Positions 24,440 through 35,741 of a DNA stretch of 63,054 nucleotides are shown here, piece after piece; within the stretch, counting starts at the first letter, position 1; every line of letters starts with the position of its first letter. The DNA is from Spirogloea muscicola (taxonomy: Eukaryota > Streptophyta > Zygnematophyceae > Spirogloeales > Spirogloeaceae), in NCBI GenBank assembly GCA_009602725.1, contig WELB01000113.1, positions 65,450 through 128,503 of the forward strand, in the 5' to 3' direction. The notes under the pieces were generated by a model, which had not been told where the DNA came from, searched no databases, and saw only the letters and a list, made by a program, of their open reading frames with translations. Position numbers and translations under genes: made by a program.

Positions 24440-27016
24440 CAGCTGGATCAGCGCGAACACCGTGATACTGAGGATGTAGATACCACCAATCTTGGAAAGG
24501 AAGGTCACTATACAGCCGCACAGTCACGCCGTATGTGGGTGGCCTTGTCAGTCCAAGCTAGCCCGACGGGAAGGAGCAGTCACACTCCAGGACAGGCAGC
24601 AATAGCGTCCGAGCATGTGCAGTAAGCAGCAGCGTGGTAGTAAACATACGAGTAAACACTGAAATCTAGGCAAACAACATGCTACTGGGAATGGACTGGT
24701 CAAGGTACAAAGGAGGAAGAAATAGCGTCAATTTCGTCCTTTTAGGCGGAGGGGAGGGAGGCGGAGGCGCTGTACGTACAGGGACCCTGGTCGATGTTGC
24801 TGTCGGTGTGTGTCTCAGCAATGTAAGAGGACAATATCTCAACCCGCATGGTGACGCGCACTCGGTCACCAGAGGGCGATGCCAGGGCCGTCGCCAGGTC
24901 TGCCATGCTGGTTGAATACGACCCCGAAGTGAACTGGTGGAATGTGACCTGCATCTGCTTCAGGTCGTTGTGCTCCTTGAAGCGGTGCGGCAGCAGGCGG
25001 AAGTGCAGTATGCTGCTCTGATTGCCCCGCAGTGTCGCGTCTGGCGCGAAAGTGCCATTGGAGCCTGCTCTCACCTGCAACCGCCACCGCAGACAGTGTG
25101 GAGGAGCTTGTCAGGGCTCCATCTTGTATGTTCTTCTTTCTGTAAGCTTTTTCATGAAAGTTCCTATGACTGGTTTGCAAATTGGCTATACCTTCAGATG
25201 CACAAGAAGCATGGCAAGTCAAATAGAGGAGAACTGGGAGTAGCAGAGGCGTAGTAGTGGGTGCAGGAAGGAAAAGCAAGGAAAGGTCATGGAGGAGAAG
25301 GACGCCGGAGAAGCCTTCACCTGACCATACGTTACGCTGCGCTGCTTTGACAACTTGTTGTGCTTGTCGCGCCCACGCGCGGTGACGTAGAAGTCAAAGC
25401 CAACGGCGGCTGCAGGCAGGCCAGGCTCGTCCACAAACTCCCAAGTGATGTAGTAGTTGTCATAGTACGGCTGGCAGCTTGGGCACTCAACATTCATACG
25501 GGGGCCCTGCGCTCCCCACCACAAAGGCCAGACCGTCAGCACCAAGACTGATGGACAAGAGACTTGGCCAGCATAGCTCTGTGGGCGACAGAGGTCGACC
25601 AGCAGCTGCCATGGCATCTGGATGCGAGCAAAGGAGGAGGCGTAAGTCCAACCTCTGGGGTGTCGGCACACTGGATAGTCACGAGATCGTTATTAAAGTT
25701 GCGTTGCTCGCCCTGCAGGCCCGAAATGCCGACCTGCGCCCCGACATAGCGCCACTGGCTGCACCGCATGCCGCTGACTGCTGTGATGTTGAACTCGAGA
25801 TTGTTGGCAAATGACCTCACATCTTTCCCTTGCGCTGGAACCACCTGCTGCTGCGTGACATTGCCATTGACTGCATAATCGTACACCAGCCTGCATGATG
25901 CACGCATGCGGACTGTCAGGCAAATGTAGTCCAGCAAAGGGGCAGAAAGAGGGTGGGCAAGGGTTGAGGGCGGAGTGGCAAGAGGCGAAGGGGAGGAGGT
26001 CTGTTGGGTCTACCCTGCTCCAATGCCAAAGAAGAAGATGAGGCTCACGACGGAGCACGTGCCGCCGAGCTCCGTGCGACGCTTCACCTGCACCTTCTGC
26101 TCCTCCTGTGCAGCAATGGAGGTGACACTTGAGCAGGCTCGCCAAAGGGGTCATCCAAAGTAGTCATTAAGAAGTTGATGAGGGTCGCCATCGGAGTATG
26201 CTTGTAGCAACAGACAGCCCACAGCAGGAAAGCAGAGTGCAAGGAGAGGACTGGGAGAGGGAGAGCAGACCAGCCAGTGCCGGCGGGCGTAGCGGCGGTC
26301 GAGGCGCGTGAGCCAGTACCGCAGCCGGAAACCGAAGCTGCGGCCGTCATCGAGGGGCAGGTAGCGCAGCACAAAGAGCGGCGGGATGAGCCAGAGGATC
26401 ATGAGGATGATGGTGACGACGAAGAAGATGGTCTGCGCGTTGGTATCCGTGCTGTACGTCGACAGCCGCACTTTGGGCCGGAAGAAGTAGTCGCTGGCCT
26501 CCGGCTCCGGGACGTGGGTCTTCGGGTCATACGGCTGGAACTGGTGTGCCGCAAGGTGGGAGGAGGATGGTGAGCAGCAGTGACGAGCGCAAGGCATGCA
26601 GCGAAGCAATGGGGCAAGGCTAACGAGGCCAATGATTGTGGCCACGGCCTTGGCCACAATGACGGCCACAGCCACAATGACGGCCACGGCGATGACAACG
26701 GCCACGGCGGGGGTTCGTGATCACGGCAGCGGGCAAGAGTGCAAGCTAGCTGCCACGAGCAAAGGCTGCTCCTCCTACTACTACGTGCGGCCGCTCGCCC
26801 CCGAGCTGACACACCCCCGGACCGCCGGCCTACTGCCAAGGAGGGACTCCACCGAATGCCAGACCTTCCGGCTTACTTCCGAAAGGGAACTCCACTCAAT
26901 GCCGAACCGTCTACGCTGACGACTGGTGAGCAGGCGAACGGCAGGCGAGGGCGCACCAGCCGGCAGTCGCTGGCGCCCGGCGGGGTGTAGTAGCCCGGCG
27001 GGCAGCTGAGCGCCAT
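24440..27016 (-). CDS. Multi-pass membrane protein with large Cys-containing luminal/extracellular domain, family not recognised
   Basis: ATG 27016 gives MALSCPPGYYTPPGASDC, like the CxPGYYxxxGxxxC start of Cys-rich repeats. Exon 2 holds YDPKTHVPEPEASDYFFRPK, RLSTYSTDTNAQ and a first membrane span, TIFFVVTIILMILWLIPPLF (26400-26530), then an Arg-rich loop. Next are LDDPFGEPAQ and KVQVKRRTELGGTCSVVSLI with FFFGIG, a second span (26060-26170). Three exons follow with likely non-cytosolic sequence: NNLEFNITAV, CSQWRYVGAQVGISG (25700-25900); ECPSCQPYYDNYYITWEFVD (about 25430-25500); and HFRLLPHRFKEHNDLKQMQV, VRVTMRVEILSSYIA (24800-25000). A third span, FLSKIGGIYILSITVFALIQ, lies at 24440-24505. 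NxT/S sites and Cys occur in the middle part. Cytosolic exons may continue at 20723-22836. Function unknown. Confidence 0.65.
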
Positions 27017-27058
27017 GGCCGGGGGCCGCCGCCGCTGCCGCCGCCGCCGCCGCGCCTN

Positions 27059-27059
27059 G
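27059..27059. other. Single ambiguous base in GC-rich 5' region
   Basis: One 'n' within (GCC)n-rich sequence 43 nt upstream of the membrane-protein ATG. Similar single 'n' positions occur at 12023, 19690, 22937 and 32294; all but 22937 are in GC-rich gene 5' ends. Confidence 0.95.
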
Positions 27060-27321
27060 GCGGAGGGGGCGGCGGGACTGCGGGTCGGCTGATGTCACCG
27101 GGTTGTCCTCTGCGGGCACGTCGGCGGCGCGGGGCGGGGGACGGGACGGGTTCGCAAGCCGACCGCATTTTGCCTCGACGGCACGACCCGACGGGCGGGT
27201 CCAAGCCCCCGCACCGCAGCCTCGCCGGAGAGGCGGCAGGCCCTCCACTGCGGTGCGCGCCCCGCAGAGGACACTGGCCCCCTCCCCCACCTTTTCCCAC
27301 AGGCTAATAATGCTTTGCACC

Positions 27322-27858
27322 AGAGAGAAGGCGCGCGGGGCGCATGAATTGAAAGGGAGGCCAATTCAAGCCAATACATTGTTCAGGCAGAGTCGAGTGC
27401 AGACTAAAAACCAGAAAGAAAGCTGGGCTCCAGTTGGTGGCAGAAGAGCTTCGTATCTGCCATCTAGTATTCAGGCTTCGATTAGCGACGTCCATGTTTT
27501 GAGCCGTGCTTACTGAGCGGGTCGATCTGCTGTTGGGTATGTAGCTCTTCAGATGTGCTTGCCGTTCTAGTTGGCCATTTGGCCTTCGTTTGTTTCAAAC
27601 ATACGAGATTCTTTTTGCACGATGCCTGCCAATGCCAATCTGCCGATGAGCGAGCGCTCCGGCGGTTGGGGAAAAAGTAAGCTCAGTCGTCAAAGCATCC
27701 TGTTTCCTTGTGTGCTTCAGCGTCTCGTGCTGACGTCTTAAAGACTAGTATCCCTCCTTTATGTAGCATTGTTTAGTCTGCACTCGACTCTGCCTGAACA
27801 ATGTATTGGCTTGAATTGGCCTCCCTTTCAATTCATGCGCCCCGCGCGCCTTCTCTCT
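27322..27858. repeat. Perfect 87-nt inverted repeat around a split LINE tail
   Basis: Bases 27322-27408 and 27772-27858 are exact reverse complements over 87 nt, checked base by base, with 363 nt between them. The left arm splits a LINE C-terminus: 27305-27321 reads like the LINE segment ending GCACCAG, and the same frame resumes after the arm at ACCAGAAAG, continuing to ISDVHVLSRAY-stop at 27516. The duplicated ACCAG looks like a target-site duplication. The 87-mer itself has no ORF or hairpin that I can see. Confidence 0.85.
27410..27620 (+). mobile_element. LINE subfamily 2 tail, interrupted copy
   Basis: Coding part 27410-27516 matches the subfamily 2 C-terminus (WAPVGGRRASYLPSSIQASI, SDVHVLSRAY-stop). 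It continues into GAGCGGGTCGATCTGCTGT and the class A tail with TGTGCTTGCC and TTGGCCATTTGGCC. Compare 5300-5384 and 5597-5663. Confidence 0.7.
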
Positions 27859-28690
27859 TCCGACCCTCTAAGGCGCTGCACCTTCGTGCCGGCAGAGCCC
27901 TCGCTGCTGCCTCTGGCTCTGGCCAGGGGACCCACTTCCAGGAGCCCAGCATCTCTGATCTGCGGCTGCTTAGCAGGGGTTACTGAGTGTCTCGTAGCAG
28001 CTTTGTTTCTGTTACTTAGCGCTTCCCCTGGCCCCCTTCTCGTACTCTGTTCATTCTTTTTCGGGCTGGTTGTTCCAGCCCCTATTCTCAATGGGCGAGC
28101 ACTTTCTTCTTCTCTCTAAGGTCGGAAGGCCGTGGCTGGCGGTCTCGCTGCAGCGCTCTTTGGCTCATGCGGTCCACGCGCGCGCTGGCCGTGCTATGGC
28201 TGCTGCTTCCGGGTCTCGGCAGAGTGCCGCTTTTCCTGCCCCGAATTACTCTGTCTGCTGTTGCTCACACGTGGATACCGAGCATCCATCTGCATCTCCC
28301 TCTGCACCGTCTTGCACTTTGTAGTGTAGTCCTTTTTAGGCACTTCTTTTTTTGGCTTTGAACATTGTCCATTCTTTTTGGGTTGGCTTTGCCAGCCCCT
28401 CTTCTCAATGGGCGGGCACTTTCAACCTTGCACATTCCTTGGGGCTGGCCTCTCACAGCCATTGCCGTATAGTGGAAGAGCTATTCCTTTCAGACATTGT
28501 ACCATTTTTTGGGCTCGCCTCTCACAGCCATTGCCGTAAATTGGAAATGCATAGAAGGCCTTTCTGGTCCCTTCAACTTTCTTCATTCGGTTATCTGGGC
28601 TGGCCAATCACAGCCATCGCCCTCTACTGGAAGAAGTGGCTCTTCCAAATTGGTGCAAGGGCTGTGAAAAGCCAGCCCGAAAAAAATTGA
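27859..28690 (+). mobile_element. Two LINE tails and a run of five stem-loops
   Basis: Tail 1 is subfamily 3 (LRAGRALAAASGSGQGTHFQ, SISDLRLLSRGY-stop at 27986), with its hairpin at 28063-28085 and CAATGGGCGAGCACTTTCTTC. Tail 2 (28130-28420) is subfamily 1, with hairpin GGGTTGGCTTTGCCAGCCCC. Then come TCTCACAGCCATYGCC-type hairpins at 28442-28480, 28514-28550 and 28597-28640, and an opposed minus-strand hairpin at 28655-28690. This is the densest array of tails in the window. Confidence 0.7.
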
Positions 28691-29710
28691 CAAGGTTCAA
28701 AGGGTCATTCCAGCAGCAGATAGGCCGTTGCAGGGATCCTGCTGGTTCATACCAGTTTGCACCGCCGTTGATACTGTGCAACAAGACACTGAGAGACCTG
28801 GTAGCTCAGCCCTCTTATGTACTACCACCTGCAACTCGTGGCAGTTCTCATTACCTTGCTACAGTCAAAACCGCTCTCAGCTGAAGCATAGCTGCTGCAA
28901 GCTGTCGCGGGGCCTGAGTTGCAGATGAAAAGTACCTCATTGTGATTCGTGATGCGCACAGCTACATGTGAGGCACATAATTGCGCAGGTGATGTCATAT
29001 CAATGAATGAATGAATGCAATGGTCACCTCAGTCGTCCGCTGCTGAAAACAGGGTGAGCCGCTTCAGGGCTCAGATGTCTATGCAAACACAAGGTGCGTC
29101 AGTGCGGCACTGACGGCTTCACACAAGTCTTACGACATATGAGGGTGCTAAGAAAGGTCGTTAATGGTTTGGGCTGTAAGAGTGCACTTGGTAGTGCTGG
29201 TGAGGTCACAAGGTATCAGCAAGCTGTCAGCCCGTTGTCACATACACACGGATAAGGGAGCAACAGGAATGGTTGACGAGTGGCTGGCGAGTCAAGGACC
29301 AGGCTTGCAAAGAGGCGCCACATAAGACATAACCAAGGAGGTGTGAGTGGAAGGAGGAGTGAAGGGCAGGTGGGGGTTGGGGGCTTTGCTGTAGGTGGAC
29401 AGAGGAACCTATGGTAAGGGGACGAGGAGAAGCACATCGAGGGAGCTTTGTGGACTGTAAGCATGACATGCCCACTACTTGAGCACCTGTCTGGAGGTCA
29501 AGAGGGATACTGGAACGCTTCTGAAGAGCATGGGATAATATGAGGAGTATACATTGGAAGTTTGGGTTCAGCTTCACTCATATCAGGTGTTAGAGTGGCA
29601 AGAGAGATTCTCCTGGAGGTGTGTGAGGTGGGGGTTTGGGGAGGGTGGGCAGAGAGGTCGACAGTCATGGTTCAACCTAGCGGATGCACTTGACAAACTG
29701 ATCAATGGCC
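28691..29710. other. Intergenic stretch, no gene recognised
   Basis: Downstream (3') of the kelch gene on the minus strand. Short open frames lack family resemblance, and I see no repeat unit after 28690. Part of it should be kelch-gene 3' UTR. Confidence 0.4.
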
Positions 29711-32380
29711 TCATAACACGCGCTCTGACTGCCGGCAGGCAATGCCTGCAAAGCCAGCATCCTTGTCGCTTACAGGAGCAGCATCCAGGGTGGCTGGCAC
29801 AAGCTGCAGGATGAAGAACTGGTCGTCGAACTTGAGCCCAGCGGCTGTGTGCGCCATCTGCTCCCCGTCCACCATGCCGCCAAACACCAGGACTGCACAA
29901 CCGCCGGCGAGCGGGCAAGCGCCGTGATACGATCGGCGGCTCGGCGCCTCGCCGCTGCACTCCAGCTTGGTCCACAGTTGCCGGCCAGGTGGCAATGCAT
30001 CATTTAGGGACGCCACAGTGGCCACCACCGCTGTGTCGCCGTTGCTTTTGTTGCCATTTGCAGCCACCTGACTTGAGCTGCCGCTGTGTAGCCGCCGTCG
30101 CAAAGACCTGCCAACGAACTCGCCGGTGGATTCACTCGAGCTTGGGGCTACATCCTGGCCGTTACAGTCGTCAGCGGCGACATTGACGTCGCTAGCCGGT
30201 ACAATGCCCTGGTCGACTTCCGACGACGGCACCTCCGGCACAACCTGCAGATCACCAGCCTCTGCCTGCGGGATATGGTTGCGAGAAGCAAAGGCAGCAG
30301 GATTTGTCCGATGGGTGCGACTACTGCCGCCATTGCTGTCGCCGCCAGTGCCGGCGCCGCCGCCGCTGCCGCTGCCGCTGCCCCTGCCGCTGCCGCCACC
30401 GCCGCAACTGCTGCCGCCAATGCCGCCGCCATGGCCGCCGCGGCTGCCGCCGCCGCTGCCTCCAACTCCACTTCCCACGGGAATGCCACGGCAGGGGTCG
30501 ACGACCCACACGTCGCCCTGCCGCACCCGCTGGCCATCCTCGCCACCAAAGACGAGTACGCGGCCACCGAAGATGGGCGTCGCCGAGTGGCCTGCCCGAG
30601 GGGACGGCTGGCTGAGGAGCGACGGTGCTCCCAGCCCGCGCAGCTCCACCCAGCCCCCCCCGGCTGACCGGGGGCTAAGGTCCAGTAGCCATGTGTCGCT
30701 GAGCACGTCGAACTTGGTACCACGCCCTCCGAAGAGCAGGACACGCCCGTTGCCGAGCCACGTGATGGTGTGCCCTGACCGAGCCGACGGGCCTCCCGGG
30801 TACTCCACCTGGAGAACACATAGCCGCCCCGCCACAGAGGTGCCCAACCTCGTCTGGGCCGTCAGCCAGGCCACTCCAGTCTCATGAGCCACACATTGCA
30901 CCTGCGTATATTTCCTCTGGTGCCAGCCCAGATGCAGCTTGTAAGCTAAGAAATCAGGTCAAGGTTCTCAGCAGCAGCCAGCAGGTTAAGTCGAGCAGGA
31001 CTTGCCTCTCTCCAAGTTGGCAGGTCCTCGGCGAGGTCAAGGATCCACATGTCGCCCAGGCGAACGCCGTCAGGGCCGATGCCGCCGTACATGAGGACGC
31101 GCTGTGCACCAGCGTAGCAGGCTGCGTGGGCGCCCCTCGGCGACGGCGACGCCCCCATCTCCAGCTTCTCCCAAGATGACGACCGCCCGGTGCCAGAGGC
31201 CTGCCGAGATTGCCAGAGCATGCCCGGCACATCAGCACCCGGCAGAGAAAGGCCAGTAGGACACTAGACGTGAGCCGTGCCAGCTAGACAAGGCCAGCGG
31301 TGCAGCGAATCGGGAGCTTGCGATCGAGGGCCGGACCTGGAAGTCGCTGCAGACCCAAGTGTCGCTAAGCCGCGTGCCAAAGTCGTTGATGCCGCCAAAG
31401 ATGACGGCGACGTGCCCAACGACAGTGCAGCTCTGCTGGAAGCGCCCAAAGGGCTCCTTGTCGCTCACTCGGCACCACTCCACACCCTCGAGTGGCCCCT
31501 CAGGCAGCAGCAGCCTGCTGGGGCACGTCACCCATGTGTCGTCCAGGTGGCGGCCTGGCACAGCATGGCCGACAGTAACAAAGGCCCGTCAAATTGCAGG
31601 AGCCGTGGCTCGCGGTCTCTGCAGCTACTGCAAAGCGGCCAGCACAAGTACGCGTACGGGCTGACGGCCATTGAGAACAGTGCGCTTAATTGCAGGCAAG
31701 CGCCCCTCTGTGATGTCCACTTTACAAAGCCGTTGCCTAAACATCTCATCAACGAATCCCGAAAACAGCAGCAGGGAGGGCCCACTCTGGCATATGTTGC
31801 TGCAAGGCCTCTGACGTGCCCCTTGTGTGCCCCTCATCGAGCATGCTAGGGAGCGGGATACCAAAGTCCATGTCCAGCCTCGAGGACCTCAAACACCAGC
31901 TGCGCTCGAGGGCCTTACCTCCATGTGAGCCGCCCCCGTAGACGACGAGCTTGTCCTGCACCATGGCCATGGAGTGCGAGGCGCGGGCCTGCGGCATGAC
32001 CGGAGCGCGGCGGACGGCGTGCCAGCAGCTGCCGCCGAGCTCCACCATGTCCCTGTGTGCACAGCGCATTGGCGGATGCGCCGGGCGTGAGCGAGAGCGC
32101 GGGAGGGAGGAATCGAACCCGAGACGTGTGAAGAGGAAGAGAAGCTGAAACGAGGGCTGCTGAGAAGCCGTGGGGGGAAGGCCGAGGGAGCGCTACCTGT
32201 ACAGCCGGCCCCAGCCGCCGCAGAGGCGGGCGGCGAGCGGAGCGGCGGCGGCGGCGGCGGCGGCGCCCCACTCGCGGTGACACAGCGCGCGCCNGTCAGC
32301 AGCGGGCCGCCCAGCCAATCGGGCGGCAACGGCGAGATCTCGGGCCCCCCCCCCCCCTCGACGGTGGGTGCCACGTGGCA
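29711..32380 (-). CDS. Kelch-repeat (galactose-oxidase fold) protein with possible N-terminal F-box
   Basis: At least five kelch-type blades are visible on the minus strand: ASHSMAMVQDKLVVYGGGSH (about 31930-32010), FGRFQQSCTVVGHVAVIFGG (about 31400-31465), SPRGAHAACYAGAQRVLMYG (31080-31150), ARSGHTITWLGNGRVLLFGG (about 30725-30800) and PRAGHSATPIFGGRVLVFGG (30540-30620). A last one, RRSYHGACPLAGGCAVLVFG, is at about 29880-29950. Blades 4-6 sit in a single long exon (29711-30901) interrupted by a Gly/Ser-rich low-complexity insert (30320-30480). The first exon reads ISPLPPDWLGG, then, after the ambiguous base at 32294 and in another frame, AARLCGGWGRLY, which resembles the two ends of an F-box. 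Such proteins usually act as SCF ubiquitin-ligase adaptors; that role is inference. No LOV/PAS domain was seen. Confidence 0.82.
32346..32356 (+). repeat. Poly(C) run at kelch gene 5' end
   Basis: A homopolymer of about 12 C close to the ambiguous base at 32294; a likely indel-prone site that affects the kelch first-exon frame. Confidence 0.8.
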
Positions 32381-32619
32381 TGGAGCCCGGCGGCGCGCCG
32401 CCGCTCGATGGGGCGGCCCTTCTCGTGGGGGCCTGGAAGCCGTCGATTCCGCGGGGGGGCGCCAGCTCCGGTCACGTGGTCAGCGTCAAGGGGGAGGCCG
32501 TCCGCCCCGGGCGCTCGGTCAGCGCAATTGACTGAGCCAACGGGACTTGATACCCCAGATCTCCAGAATCGCCGTAAGGTGGGAGCTCACTGCCGTAAGC
32601 AGCACGCGCCCGCCCACGG

Positions 32620-33070
32620 CAGCAGGAGAAAGTGCTCGCCCATTGAGAATAGGGGCTGGAACAACCAGCCCGAAAAAGAATGAACAGAGTACGAGAAGGG
32701 GGCCAGGGGAAGCGCTAAGTAACAGAAACAAAGCTGCTACGAGACACTCAGTAACCCCAGCAGGGTTGTGGCTGGCCTGGTCACGCAGGGCCCCCGCGGT
32801 GCCAGCGCCTGCGCCGTGACGCACACGACTTTGTGTGACCCGTCGAGGTCCTGAAGTATTCATACACTGGGCTTTCCAGCCCCTATCCTCAATGGGCGAG
32901 CACTTTCTTCATACTGGTAATAGCTCTTCCAATGGAGAGTCCCCTTGCTGCCGTTCTAGCACTTGGTACCTTGCTTTCTGCGCCATTCGGCTCTTTCAAA
33001 CCTTGTCCATTCTTGTGGGGTGGCCTCTCACAGCCACCAGTCAATTTGGCCGCGCTTTCCTCTCCTTTCA
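32620..33070. repeat. Stem-loop tails in both orientations upstream of the kelch gene
   Basis: A minus-strand unit at 32625-32690 (reads CCAGCCCCTATTCTCAATGG then GCGAGCACTTTCT on the minus strand). A plus-strand unit at 32865-32915 (CCAGCCCCTATCCTCAATGG) lacks its left stem. Another plus-strand unit at 32995-33055 has CTTGTCCATTC, a hairpin and CACCAGTCAATTTGGCCGCG. Confidence 0.7.
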
Positions 33071-33207
33071 ATGTAGAGCAATGGCTGTGAGAAGAAGTGG
33101 CTCTCTTAAAGGGAATTTCGTGTATTTGAAACGAACTAAGGCCACATGGCCAAGAACAAAAGCAAGCACATCTTAAGACCTACATAACCTACAGTAGATT
33201 GACCCGC

Positions 33208-34800
33208 TCAGTAATCACGGGTCAAAATATAAAGGTCGCTAGCCGATGCCTGTATACTAGATGGAGACACGAAGCCCTTCTGCCACCAACTAGAGCTCGC
33301 CCAGCTTTCTGGTGCATTAGCCTGAGCACGCTGCAAACACACCGAAACTCGTCGTCGCAAGAACGACAGATATGCAGCTGGCAAGCCCATCTCAGCCGGG
33401 AACACATCTGCATGTCGTGTGTAGCCTAGATTGGCTATGTTCTGAAGGAGAGTAAGGAAACGAGGACCTAGGCAGCCAAAGATGTCGCCTGCCGCTGGCA
33501 GGAGCTGATCGCATTGGGGGTTAATCGGAGTAGTGCTGCAGCTTTCTTTGTTCAGCACTGCCTACTGTGTGGCCAGCGATGTGTGCCGATGCTGGACCTT
33601 CACAGGCCTCCGTAACCACAACATCGACCAAGGCCCGTGGTCCTCCACCAGGTTGCATGCCCACAATGTCAAGTGTGCGGCGATGATGACGTCCCTGGGC
33701 GTCCGTGGTGATAGGCATGATATTGTTCACTTCCACGACCGCACGGTACCCGGAATTGCGCCATCAGACCCGCCAGGGCATCGCGGAGGAGGTTGTGGAT
33801 GCCCACCACTTCTGGTCCAGTGGGGCATCGCAACATGTGAGTGGCGAGCTCAGCACCCTCTGCACGGAAGCCGCACTCGCACTGGCGCACCCCAATCAGT
33901 TAGTTAGGTGGGAGGCCGAGGAAGAGTTGAAGCAACGTCCGAAAGGCCTCGGAGCTGATGCTGAAGGCGTTGGCCACGGTGTGTGAGGTGATCCAGTCTG
34001 TGGCTGCAGGTGTGGCGAGGGAATCAAGTCTTGCCAGGCTCCTTGGATTGCTGTGAATCTCTGGCAGCCTCCGCAACCTTCTGCGGCGCTCATCTTCCAC
34101 TGCCGTAACCAGACTGGAATGTGTCCCTCTGTCAGAAGCGAGGGCGGAGAATGGCGTGACTAGGGGTTGTTTAGAGGGAAACGAGCCGATTGCCGAGTCA
34201 CGGATGCTCCTCAGATCTGCCTGGCAGGGGAAGGAGCCTTCCTCCACGTTGCGTACGGGGTCGTGGAGGCAAGGGAAGCGCACGGGAAGCATGAGGCGAT
34301 CCGGTGCCAGCAGCCCAGGAAGGCTTCTTGCGCCGTCTGCTCCAACGACCGGCAGCCAAGGCCGCCCATTCGAGTGGGAGGGAAGCCTGGAGGGAAGATG
34401 AAGCAGAGGGGAGAGAGGAAGAATGCAGAAGGGATGCGAGGGACTGCAGAAGGGCGTTGTCAAATTCCTTGACGAGCTCGCCCACCATGCCGATTGGGGC
34501 GACTATCCGTTGCAGGTTGCAATGCTCGCTGGCCAATGCAGCGGGGGACAAGGGATGTGAACAGCCAGCCCGAAGAATGTTGACGAGGTCCGTAAAGGGC
34601 CAAAAGGGGTTGTGGGAGGCCAGCACAACAGGAATGTACAAGGTCTGAAAGCGCTGGAAACGCATACAAATTTCCATGACTTCTGCAAGTGGGCGCTCAC
34701 CAACTGTGCACACCTTCCATAGCCACAACCAGTCTTGGACCACAAAGCTGGTCTCTTGCAGCATTGCCTCCACTCTGGGAGGGCTGATGACCACTGCCAC
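33208..34800 (-). mobile_element. Best LINE copy: end of reverse transcriptase, zinc knuckle, restriction-like endonuclease, 3' tail
   Basis: Reading right to left. 34260-34800 gives VVQDWLWLWKVC, a degraded GGLG/L-like stretch and an AFLGCW-type segment, matching the end of a non-LTR reverse transcriptase in shifting frames. 33900-34140 gives RRLRRLPEIHSNPRSLARLD. After an in-frame stop comes IGVRQCECGF...THMLRC...GIHN (about 33790-33890), a C-x-C-x11-H-x3-C knuckle followed by HN. Then TLDIVGMQPGGGPRALVDVV (about 33620-33690), the endonuclease-like D...VDV core, and KLQHYSDYPQCDQLLPAA with the helical C-terminus ending SASDLYILTRDY-stop at 33208. The knuckle plus RLE order is that of R2/NeSL/Dualen-type elements. 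Stops and frame breaks show the copy is dead; a class A tail follows (33130-33190). Confidence 0.75.
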
Positions 34801-35340
34801 CTTGATGCGTCCGCCCGCTCTCTGTCATGCAGAGGTCAGGTCTGTGGCTCCTAGACGGGCCTGATGGACAAGCCTCAGATACGTCCTGTGGCTCGCCAGA
34901 CTCCTCCTCGCGCCACGTGCGGAATCAAACGCTCGTCCTAAGCCAACAAATGAAGGAGCTCTTCCGAAGGAGGCAAGGGCTGTGAAAGCCGGCCAAGAAA
35001 AGGTGGACAAGCTTCAGATGGCTGAAAGGTGCTAAGACCACACTAGTATACAAGCGGCTACAGCAAACGGGAGCTTAGTCACCCCGAGTCAGCAGCCGCG
35101 AGTTGGAGTAATTGCAGCTGGATAGAGTCAAGGGAGTGCTAGACATTCTTCAGGTTCTTGGGCACACAAGCAGAATGAAGCAGCCTTTTCGAAGAGGGCA
35201 AACTTTTGGCCCATTCGAGGAGGATTTGTCAAGCTCTTCCAAGCTGTTCTCTCTCAATTGAGGTTCTTGGATGGAAGCAGAATGCTTGAGTCAAAGCCCA
35301 CAAGTGACTACTGCTGCAGAAAAAGGCATCGCAAGTCCTA
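34540..35340 (-). repeat. Minus-strand stem-loop tails upstream of the LINE copy
   Basis: Units at 34555-34580 (inside the LINE remnant), 34600-34640 and 34965-35010 (GCCGGC variant) read CTTGT(C/A)CATTC-like sequence followed by GGGCTGGC or a variant on the minus strand. From 35060 to 35340 only short relics can be seen (a degraded DLHLLTRG-like end near 35060-35110). Confidence 0.5.
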
Positions 35341-35741
35341 AGGAGTCGAAATCAACCTTGCCTGGATGGCATGGCTGATGGGATTCAAGCATGCCACATC
35401 GAGCTCTGCCTGCAGGAAAAAATAGTTATTCTGGTGGTATGCACAAGTAGTCACGTGCACAGCCACCTGAGGTCTGTTGGCGTACCATGCATGCTCACAC
35501 ATGCAAGGTTGAGCAACATAGGGGGCTGACTTCTGCAACTTGGACTGACCGTGCGTGACCATAAGCTACAATACTGCCTGTACAACAACACGGGGCACCC
35601 AATCTCAGCAGGTTGTGAACCACTACGCCATCCGTATAATACAAATATTCATAGTCAAAGATGTGCTTCAAACGTGTGATGTCAAAGGGCTCTTGAAATT
35701 GCACCCAGCTGAAAATCACCAACTGTCAAGTGTGCCACTCC

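Noticed and set aside
30126-30887. 253-codon plus-strand frame with long Pro and Leu runs
   Set aside because: Antisense shadow of the kelch exon. The Pro/Leu run is the complement of the Gly/Ser-rich insert between blades.
29711-32380. ZEITLUPE-type blue-light receptor (LOV-F-box-kelch)
   Set aside because: Kelch blades are clear and an F-box is possible, but no LOV domain with the cysteine-containing core was found in or upstream of the first exon.
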